From: Candidatus Eiseniibacteriota bacterium
GTDB taxonomy: Bacteria; Eisenbacteria; RBG-16-71-46; JAFGJU01
DNA: 45,949 nucleotides
Direction: 5' to 3'
Assembly: GCA_020349905.1 (NCBI GenBank)
Contig: CP070702.1
Location: 1,807,778-1,853,726, forward strand
Under the pieces are notes generated by a model. That model worked only from the letters and a program-made list of their open reading frames with translations, searched no databases and was not told where the DNA came from. Positions 25,268 to 31,657 of this stretch are shown piece after piece (the first letter of the stretch is position 1; every line of letters begins with the position of its first letter). A program made the translations under genes and the position numbers.

Positions 25268-26953
25268 TCAGTTTTCGTTCCATTCGGAGCCTGCCACGCG
25301 GAAGTTGAGTTCTATGTTGGCCCAGTCCGGGAAATCCTGGATGACCGTCTTGTCTGCGTCCGCGTCCAGATTCACGCGAACACTAGTCTCTATTTCTTCG
25401 TCCATGTCCCAATCCACAGGAGTCTTGTCACACATTCCCTCGCTTTCGTCCAATTCCCTCTCGTTGAGCTCTCGACGCTGACCCTGCGAGTATGTGAACA
25501 CGTTGTCAATATTGCTGAGATCGCAGTCTGCGTCGATTCCTCCCAGCTGTCCCGGGCTGCACGGTGGCCAGCTCGAAATGTAGTAGGTTTCGCTGGCATC
25601 GTTTCCATATTGCATGATGCTATTGTAGTTGTCCTTGGACAGTACGTCGTCAGAGCCCCCGTGACGCAGACCCAGAGTGTGACCGAGCTCGTGCAGAAAC
25701 GTACCTACCTGAAACTCGGGTATTCTACCCTCGGACCCCCAGGAGTGCAGGGAAATGAAGAAATCATTGGCCACCAGACCTTCCGCTTTACCGCTCGACT
25801 TGCCTGTTCCGTAACCGCTCTGATAGGCAAAGATGCAGTAGCGATAGACCTTCAGGCGATGTTTATTGAAGTGCTCATCCTTGAGGCGTTGAAAGTTGAC
25901 GCAATCCGCCGAGCTGTCGAAATCCGGGGGCTCGTCGTCCTCGCGAATGGCACAGGAGAAACCGATTGTTTCTCCTCCTTCATCACCGGGCGAGTCTCCA
26001 ACGTCGAGATGAATGGCTATCCCCTGGCTACCGTCGGCATTGAGAATCGGGGCCTTCTCAAACGTCGCTTCTATGTCTGCCCAGATGGACCCGTCCGGCT
26101 CGCAATCTTCCATCCAATCTACTTCCACGAACAAGTCCTTCCGCCAAGGCTCGGCACCCAGAGCAGGAAGGTCCACATCAACACCACCGTCACCGTCGCT
26201 GTCGTAGCCGTCCTTCTCCCACACGTCCAAAAGCCCGTCCCCGTCACTGTCCAGCTCGTCCATGCTGGCCGCTATGTGGTACGTCAACGTATTCGACGTC
26301 GCACCATCCAGATTCTTCACCGCCACTGAAATGTCTGAATCGGGAACCTGATTCTGGATGAAAGTCCATGTTGTAGCGTAGTGAAATATGGGATAGCCCA
26401 GCGTTGAAGGGTCCGATGCGTTCATGGCACCGTTCCGAAGCAGCCGAGAAAAGAAGGACATCACTGCAGTCCCATCGATAATGATCTGGGCACCCACGTC
26501 TATGTTCGCTCCGTGCGCCATAAGCACCATGGAGGCTTTGCCTCCAGGGTCGATGTCGAAGGCAACGACCGTCACGTCGTCTAAGCGCGGCACAGGACGT
26601 ACGACTCCATCTGTCACCTCGAAATCTATCTTGTTGTCGGAGTATTCACCGTCTCCGTGAAGCTGAACCGGGTACTGCCCGGGCTCTGCCTCCGAAGGCA
26701 CCGTAAAGAATCTGGCTCCCAAGAAGTCGCTCGGGAGAGTCTGTTCGGATGGGGTGTTCGCATTCCACCTGACCGTTGCGAGGAGCAGGTTGCCTCCTTT
26801 GATTTCAACGACGGTTCCAGGTGGCCCTTCCCGGGGGTCCAGATCGTCAAGAACCGGCTTGCACCCGAGACCCGACAACGCCGTCGCAATTAAAACAACT
26901 GCTACCGGGCGAACCAGGGATGATAGTGCCCTCGCAGACAAGTTTGCGTTCAC
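25268..26953 (-). CDS. Lipoprotein metzincin metallopeptidase A
   Basis: A 561-residue exported metallopeptidase. The start is GTG 26953, 8 nt after AAAGGAGG; the frame extends to 26983 but that would precede the ribosome binding site. Cys31 in SGLGCKPV is a lipobox, so the protein is anchored to a membrane. Residues about 35-115 resemble an IPT/TIG domain (DLDPREGPPGTVVEIKGGNL). Residues 230-290 contain a thrombospondin-3-like calcium motif (DSDGDGLLDVWEKDGYD) and LPALGAEPWRKDLFVEVDWM. The catalytic motif HELGHTLGLRH lies at 421-431 and the Met-turn NSIMQYG 16 residues later, both complete. This is the pappalysin-like/metzincin pattern. Target proteins are unknown. Confidence 0.88.
   Translation of the reverse strand: MNANLSARALSSLVRPVAVVLIATALSGLGCKPVLDDLDPREGPPGTVVEIKGGNLLLATVRWNANTPSEQTLPSDFLGARFFTVPSEAEPGQYPVQLHGDGEYSDNKIDFEVTDGVVRPVPRLDDVTVVAFDIDPGGKASMVLMAHGANIDVGAQIIIDGTAVMSFFSRLLRNGAMNASDPSTLGYPIFHYATTWTFIQNQVPDSDISVAVKNLDGATSNTLTYHIAASMDELDSDGDGLLDVWEKDGYDSDGDGGVDVDLPALGAEPWRKDLFVEVDWMEDCEPDGSIWADIEATFEKAPILNADGSQGIAIHLDVGDSPGDEGGETIGFSCAIREDDEPPDFDSSADCVNFQRLKDEHFNKHRLKVYRYCIFAYQSGYGTGKSSGKAEGLVANDFFISLHSWGSEGRIPEFQVGTFLHELGHTLGLRHGGSDDVLSKDNYNSIMQYGNDASETYYISSWPPCSPGQLGGIDADCDLSNIDNVFTYSQGQRRELNERELDESEGMCDKTPVDWDMDEEIETSVRVNLDADADKTVIQDFPDWANIELNFRVAGSEWNEN
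26259..26344 (-). repeat. 86-nt block identical to 28824-28909 (copy in metzincin A)
   Basis: These 86 nt match 28824-28909 without mismatch by eye, with single differences at 26258 and 26345 bounding the block. It encodes the segment before the DSDGDG motif. Flanking sequence is similar but clearly diverged, especially towards the catalytic half, so this may be a gene-conversion tract between the two metzincin genes. Confidence 0.85.
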
Positions 26954-27032
26954 AGCCAGTTCCTCCTTTGTGTCAAGATTCACTTTCGATGTGAGTCGCT
27001 TTTGTCACGAAGGTGCACAACAGGGCTACGCC

Positions 27033-27827
27033 CTACTCGGGCACTACTACGTATTCCAGATCGTAGCCCGTGCCCTCAGCCACTCCCACGTAATCCTGGG
27101 TCGGAACGGTCTCGTTGCTTCGCCAGACCAGCAGGGAGTACAGACCTCCTCTGGTCCTCACGCGAACGGGACTGCGCAGCGGAACCGTGGTGGTCCGGCC
27201 GTCGGCCGTCACGGTCACGGAAATCTGATATACCTTGCAGTATTTGCTGTCCAGGGCGACGGGGCCCCTGTCCCGCACCTGCTGGATGCTCAGACCGGTG
27301 GACGTTCTCTTGTCCAGAGGGTCAGGACCGAAGAGGCGGCCCGCCTCCATCAAAGGGTGGCCGGAGTCGGAGGCAACAAGGTCGTACGCCAATCCCCTTC
27401 CGCACAATTGAATCGTGCGCTTAAGAGAAAAGGGCTGGCCGGGATTCAGAGATATTTCCAGCCCGGCCGGAAGATGATAGACGAAGTGACCCGTCTGTCG
27501 TGCGTCCGATTCAAACGTAACCTTGCCCCTCTCGAAGGCCCTAACGTGGCCCCTCGCTTCCCAGTCCTCAACAAGCAGCTTGCCGTCAAGGTCGACCGCA
27601 AATCCGAGCCGGACCTCCTCCGGAAGGGCGGCCTCACCCCGGATCTCCGTCTCGCTCACGGCAGGAGGCATAAGCAGCTCAGAAGATACCTCCTCCGACA
27701 CAGGCGGCTCTCTCTCTGCTACCGGCTTTCTCTGCCCTGCGCATGAAAGGGAGACCGCCAGTACCAAGAGCAACCCGAGGACCCTCAAAAGGTACGGACC
27801 TTTGATTCTGCTTTCAGGAACAGACAT
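27033..27827 (-). CDS. Partner lipoprotein B of the metzincin module
   Basis: A 264-residue probable lipoprotein. ATG 27827 (MSVPESRIKG) follows GGAGG at 5 nt and is 23 nt after the metzincin B stop; the open frame to 27908 would overlap that gene. A hydrophobic helix is followed by SLSCAGQRK, a weak lipobox. It is paralogous over its full length to the 24447-25241 protein and ends in the same LEYVVVPE. The same gene order, spacing and length in both copies show that the pair was duplicated as a unit. Function unknown. Confidence 0.75.
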   Translation of the reverse strand: MSVPESRIKGPYLLRVLGLLLVLAVSLSCAGQRKPVAEREPPVSEEVSSELLMPPAVSETEIRGEAALPEEVRLGFAVDLDGKLLVEDWEARGHVRAFERGKVTFESDARQTGHFVYHLPAGLEISLNPGQPFSLKRTIQLCGRGLAYDLVASDSGHPLMEAGRLFGPDPLDKRTSTGLSIQQVRDRGPVALDSKYCKVYQISVTVTADGRTTTVPLRSPVRVRTRGGLYSLLVWRSNETVPTQDYVGVAEGTGYDLEYVVVPE

Positions 27828-27850
27828 GGCTTCCTCCACTCGGGCTCGTA

Positions 27851-29518
27851 TCAGTTTTCTTCCCACTCTGACTCTTCCTGCCGGAAGTCGAGCTCCACGT
27901 TGGCCCAATCCGGGAAGTCCGTGATGATGGTCATCTCATCGTCCAGATCCAGATTCACAGAAACGTCGTCTCTGTAGGGGCCGTGTCCGTCCCAGTTGAT
28001 GGGCTTGTTGTCGCAGAGCCCAACGTTCTCGTTCAGACCGGTCTCGTCAAGCGTGTCGCGCTGGCCCTGGGAATATGTATAAACTGCGTCGGTGTTTCCT
28101 AGGTCGCAGTCCACGTCTATCCCCGCATACATGCCCGGGCTGCAGAAATAGCAGCCACAGTCGGGCGTGTACTTGGCGGACTCGTTCCTATCTAGGTCCG
28201 CGCAGTTACCGTACTGCATCACGCTGTTGTAGTTGTCCTTCGAATCCGTGTTGTCGGCCCCCCCGTGACGCAATCCCAGAGTATGGCCCAACTCGTGCAT
28301 GAATGCGCCCACCAAATATCTCACCGGAGGAGCCGAGCCTGGGTAGGACCCGTGGAGAGAGATGAAGAAGTCGTTACACAATATGCCCTCGGATTTCCCT
28401 CCTCCGTCGCCGTGTCCGCTTTCCCAGGCGAATATGCAATAGCGATACACGTTAAGCCTCGCAAGTTCGAAGTACGCCTCCTTGAGTTCATGAAAGCTGA
28501 CCGTGTCTGGACGAGGTTCCGTATCGTAGATGATCACTTTGGGACAGTCGATCTCATTTCCACCTCCGTCTCCGGTAGTCCCCCCCCTGTCAATGTGAAT
28601 GGCGATGCCCTGGCTACCGTCCGAGTTGAGGATGGGGGCGCGGGCAAACGCCTTTTTTACGTATGTCCACATGGCTTCGTCGGGTTTGCAGTACCTCATC
28701 CAATCCACTTCCACGAACAAGTCCTTTCGCAGCGGTTTTGCACCAAGAGCAGGGAGGTCCACGCTGCCGTAACCGTCCTTCTCCCACACGTCGGGAAGTC
28801 CGTCACCGTCACTGTCCAGCTCCTCCATGCTGGCCGCTATGTGGTACGTCAACGTATTCGACGTCGCACCATCCAGATTCTTCACCGCCACTGAAATGTC
28901 TGAATCGGGGACCTGATTCTGGGTGAAACACCATATTGTGGCGTAGTGAAAAATGGGATAGCCCAGCGTTGAAGGGTCTGATGCGTTCATGGCACCGTTC
29001 CGAAGCAGCCGAGAGAAGAAAGACATCACCGGAGTCTCATCCATAATGATCTGGGCGCCCACGTCTATGTTTGCTCCGTGCGCCATCAGCACCATGGAGG
29101 CTTTGCCTTCCGAATCGATACTGAATTTCGAAACCGTCACGTCGTCAAGTCGCGGCGCGGGGCGAACCACTCCGGCAACGACTTTGAACTGTATCTCGTT
29201 GACGGAGTAATCACCGCCCCCGTAAAGCCTGACCGGATACTCTCTAGGCTCGGCCTCCAAAGGCACCGTAAAGAAGCGTGCTCCCAAGAAACCGCTCGGA
29301 AGAGTCTGCTCGGAAGGAGTGTTCGCGTCCCACCTCACGGTCGCCCCGAAGAGACGGCTTCCCTTCACTTCAACGACGGTTCCAGGTGGCCCTTCCAGCG
29401 GGTCGAGATCTTCAAGGACCGGCGTGCATCCTGAAACCATGGGGAGCGCTGCCAGAAGCGGCAACATGACCATGGGAATGAGCGACCAAGACATCTTTGC
29501 GAGGGGCAAAGCATTCAC
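27851..29518 (-). CDS. Lipoprotein metzincin metallopeptidase B
   Basis: A 555-residue paralogue of metzincin A. The start is GTG 29518, 8 nt after AAAGGAGG; an earlier frame start at 29578 would span that site. Cys31 in VSGCTPVL is the lipobox cysteine, at the same position as in A. An IPT/TIG-like domain is followed by a highly conserved region (MVLMAHGANIDVGAQII, FFSRLLRNGAMNASDPS), a shorter calcium motif (DSDGDGLPDVWEKDGYG), HELGHTLGLRH at 408-418 and the Met-turn NSVMQYG. A cysteine-rich insertion (DCGCYFCSP) lies after the active site. The copies share N-terminal and active-site parts more than their other regions, suggesting different substrate range. Confidence 0.88.
   Translation of the reverse strand: MNALPLAKMSWSLIPMVMLPLLAALPMVSGCTPVLEDLDPLEGPPGTVVEVKGSRLFGATVRWDANTPSEQTLPSGFLGARFFTVPLEAEPREYPVRLYGGGDYSVNEIQFKVVAGVVRPAPRLDDVTVSKFSIDSEGKASMVLMAHGANIDVGAQIIMDETPVMSFFSRLLRNGAMNASDPSTLGYPIFHYATIWCFTQNQVPDSDISVAVKNLDGATSNTLTYHIAASMEELDSDGDGLPDVWEKDGYGSVDLPALGAKPLRKDLFVEVDWMRYCKPDEAMWTYVKKAFARAPILNSDGSQGIAIHIDRGGTTGDGGGNEIDCPKVIIYDTEPRPDTVSFHELKEAYFELARLNVYRYCIFAWESGHGDGGGKSEGILCNDFFISLHGSYPGSAPPVRYLVGAFMHELGHTLGLRHGGADNTDSKDNYNSVMQYGNCADLDRNESAKYTPDCGCYFCSPGMYAGIDVDCDLGNTDAVYTYSQGQRDTLDETGLNENVGLCDNKPINWDGHGPYRDDVSVNLDLDDEMTIITDFPDWANVELDFRQEESEWEEN
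28824..28909 (-). repeat. 86-nt block identical to 26259-26344 (copy in metzincin B)
   Basis: The second copy of the identical tract; the first mismatches are at 28823 and 28910. Confidence 0.85.
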
Positions 29519-29656
29519 GGTCGGCTCCTCCTTTCCGAAAAAAGGATCGCCTTCAGTTCCTCCTGTGTGCTTCATCACATCAATGCTGCGATACTCTCCT
29601 CGCTCTCCATCGCACGCTCTCCGGCACTCCCCCCTGCGAGGGGTGACACCACGGGA

Positions 29657-30883
29657 CTAGCCGGAAGCGGCTCCTTTCCTGGCCGCCTCGGCTAGAATCC
29701 TCCATCGTTCCATCTCTTCTGCCACACCCGGAGGGGTAAGAACGCTCTCGAGTAGACCGGGCTGTTCGGGGAAACGTGCGCGGTACTTCGAGACCACCCG
29801 AGCGAATGCGCACTGGAAATCCGGTACGCGATGCGGGTCGGTGTTTCCGGCAGCGTGCCCTATGGAAACGGGACAGATGCCACACGTGGAGACATGCTCG
29901 CACTCGTCACAGCGCCCGTGAGAGGAGTATTTTTTCTCCCTGTGGTGAAATATCTCTGCACGTCGCACGGCCTCAGGATAAGCGGCGTAGCGCGCAAGGA
30001 ACCCAGGCGCTCTCAGGTCACCCATCCGCATCGGGTCCAGTCGTTCCTCCAGGAACCGTGAAGGAAACCCCTGATACGAGCGGGCGAACAAGGTGCAGCC
30101 GTAGACCTCGCCGTCAACGTCCACCGTGAGCTTGTGCCCACTCATCACGCCGCACATCGCACGCTCTGCCTTCCGGGGTGAAACATCATCGCCCGTCTTT
30201 CGCAGAAACTGCAGCGGGACTTCTCCTGTCAGTCGATAATGCCTCAGACAGCTCTCGTACACCCGTTCCATTTGGGAGTCGAGCTCTTGGATGTCGTCTT
30301 CTTTCCATTCGGAACAGTCAGTAACGGCAGGAGAGACAGAGAACTCGCGCACACCTCTTCCGATGAGATAATCCACGCTGCCGGAAAGATGCACCACGGT
30401 GCTCGGCGTCAACGTGGCGGCCACTCTGAGCTTCCGCCGAAAGAAGCCGGGACGCTCGCTCTTGAGCCATTCCAAAAGCCGGTCGAGCCGGCCAAAGCTC
30501 CCCTCGGAGCGAGACTCCTGAGCTTCTGCGGCGCCGTCAAAACTGAGCTTCACGCCGAAGTTGTGTGCGATGAGGAAGTCGACTCTCCGCTGCGCGAGGA
30601 GGAGTCCGTTCGTTATGAGCTCGAAGTTCACCCCTTTCTCCGGAGGGCACTTCTTCGCTACGTACCTCACTGCCCGTCGTATTGCAGGAAATTCCAGTAG
30701 CGGTTCGCCCCCCAGAAACACCAGGTCCAACTTCTCACTGTCCGCCTCAAGTGCCATGTCCAGAGAGGCCTTCAAGACCTCCCAGCTCATGCTGAGAGGC
30801 TTCTTGGCGTTCTGGTAGCAGTATGCACACCGCTGGTTACACTGAGCAGTGAGAATGAGGCTTAGACACCCTAGCGTCTGCAC
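29657..30883 (-). CDS. Radical SAM/SPASM peptide-modifying enzyme
   Basis: A 408-residue radical SAM enzyme. The start is GTG 30883; GGGGAGG lies 12 nt before it, a long spacing, so the start is somewhat uncertain. The cluster motif CNQRCAYC (Cys15, 19, 22) binds the 4Fe-4S cluster, and FLGGEPL (57-63) is the GGE SAM-binding motif. A SPASM domain with two auxiliary clusters is suggested by Cys244, 263, 325, 328, 334, 337 and 358 (RAMCGVM, VYGCTLF, GRCDECEHVSTCGIC). SPASM enzymes modify peptides or proteins, as in sactipeptides, PQQ and sulfatases. No RRE/PqqD-like domain is seen. The gene follows a small Cys-rich repeat protein by 204 nt and precedes two secreted metzincin modules. Confidence 0.88.
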   Translation of the reverse strand: MQTLGCLSLILTAQCNQRCAYCYQNAKKPLSMSWEVLKASLDMALEADSEKLDLVFLGGEPLLEFPAIRRAVRYVAKKCPPEKGVNFELITNGLLLAQRRVDFLIAHNFGVKLSFDGAAEAQESRSEGSFGRLDRLLEWLKSERPGFFRRKLRVAATLTPSTVVHLSGSVDYLIGRGVREFSVSPAVTDCSEWKEDDIQELDSQMERVYESCLRHYRLTGEVPLQFLRKTGDDVSPRKAERAMCGVMSGHKLTVDVDGEVYGCTLFARSYQGFPSRFLEERLDPMRMGDLRAPGFLARYAAYPEAVRRAEIFHHREKKYSSHGRCDECEHVSTCGICPVSIGHAAGNTDPHRVPDFQCAFARVVSKYRARFPEQPGLLESVLTPPGVAEEMERWRILAEAARKGAASG

Positions 30884-30958
30884 GTCTTGATCGAACCTCC
30901 CCGCGGACCGAAATGGCCGAGATTCCGGCCCGTGAGCGGACCGCCACGTATTAGACAG

Positions 30959-31010
30959 CCGTGGCCACGGAAAGGGTGAAGGCCATAGGACTGTGAACGA
31001 CGGCCACCCT
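30959..31010. promoter_or_regulatory. Palindrome and hairpin between the repeat protein and radical SAM genes
   Basis: A perfect 12-bp palindrome CCGTGGCCACGG lies at 30959-30970, beside an inverted repeat (AGGGTG at 30973-30978, CACCCT at 31005-31010, plus an inner GCC/GGC). A minus-strand TAATAC at 30953-30948 could be a -10 element. It may be an operator or an RNA structure that sets the ratio of the two genes. No T-run follows, so it is not a clear terminator. Confidence 0.4.
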
Positions 31011-31087
31011 GTCTACAGTGGCACCCGTCGACGTAATCAGGCCACTCCGGATTCCGCAGAATGAACCCGGTCAGAGATTCTGCCAGA

Positions 31088-31642
31088 CTATTTGTGGAAC
31101 GGAAGGGTCGTGCCCGCCTCAGCGCTGCAGACTACCTCTTCGATATACTGAATCCAGCGTCGTATCTTTGCCAGAACCTCACAGATGTGTTCTGTGGTGA
31201 CTTCTTTGTCCCCCTCGGGTGGGTCAATGCCGCAGGTGTGGTCGACCTGTGACGATACGGGAGGGCCGCCACCGCAGGTGTGGTCCACTTGAGTCAGAGT
31301 GTCTTTCCCGCCTTTGGACTTGGCGACGGGAGTGTTTGATTTCACTCGCTTGAGCGTTTTCTGCAACTCCTTTATCATGTCCGAGATCTGGCGAAGCGCC
31401 TCTACAATTTCAGGGGCCACGAAGATCTTATTAGAACGTCCGGAACTACTGGCAACCATCGGGTGCCTCCATGCAGCGGGCCGAAAGGCCCTGTTTCCTA
31501 GCTCAAGCACCTCGACGTTTTCCCAACGACTTCCAGGTGAGACATCGGAAAACGATACGGGGTGCGTTCCGAGAAGCGTCTCTATCGACTTGCTCTTGTA
31601 CGACGACGCTGCTGTCACGTCGCTGTAGCTGCTAACGCTCAC
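31088..31642 (-). CDS. Small Cys-containing protein with duplicated QVDHTCG motif, candidate radical SAM substrate
   Basis: A 184-residue protein from GTG 31642. The start is uncertain because the GGAGGTG ribosome site overlaps it. No signal peptide is present. Residues 1-70 are Ser-rich, 75-100 form a helical charged segment (EIVEALRQISDMIKELQKTL), and 118-145 hold two copies, 14 residues apart, of QVDHTCG followed by PP. A C-terminal helix with Cys154 and Cys172 follows. Synonymous codon differences between the copies indicate selection on the peptide. It lies between a kinase gene (15 nt upstream) and a radical SAM/SPASM gene, which makes it a candidate RiPP-type precursor or modified protein. 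No family is recognised. Confidence 0.65.
   Translation of the reverse strand: MSVSSYSDVTAASSYKSKSIETLLGTHPVSFSDVSPGSRWENVEVLELGNRAFRPAAWRHPMVASSSGRSNKIFVAPEIVEALRQISDMIKELQKTLKRVKSNTPVAKSKGGKDTLTQVDHTCGGGPPVSSQVDHTCGIDPPEGDKEVTTEHICEVLAKIRRWIQYIEEVVCSAEAGTTLPFHK
31229..31291 (-). repeat. Two QVDHTCG repeats (42-nt period)
   Basis: Codons 118-124 and 132-138 encode the same heptapeptide with different codons (CAA/CAG, GTG/GTC, GGT/GGC), each followed by a GG or ID pair, then PP. Confidence 0.9.
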
Positions 31643-31657
31643 CTCCCTACTTGAAAT

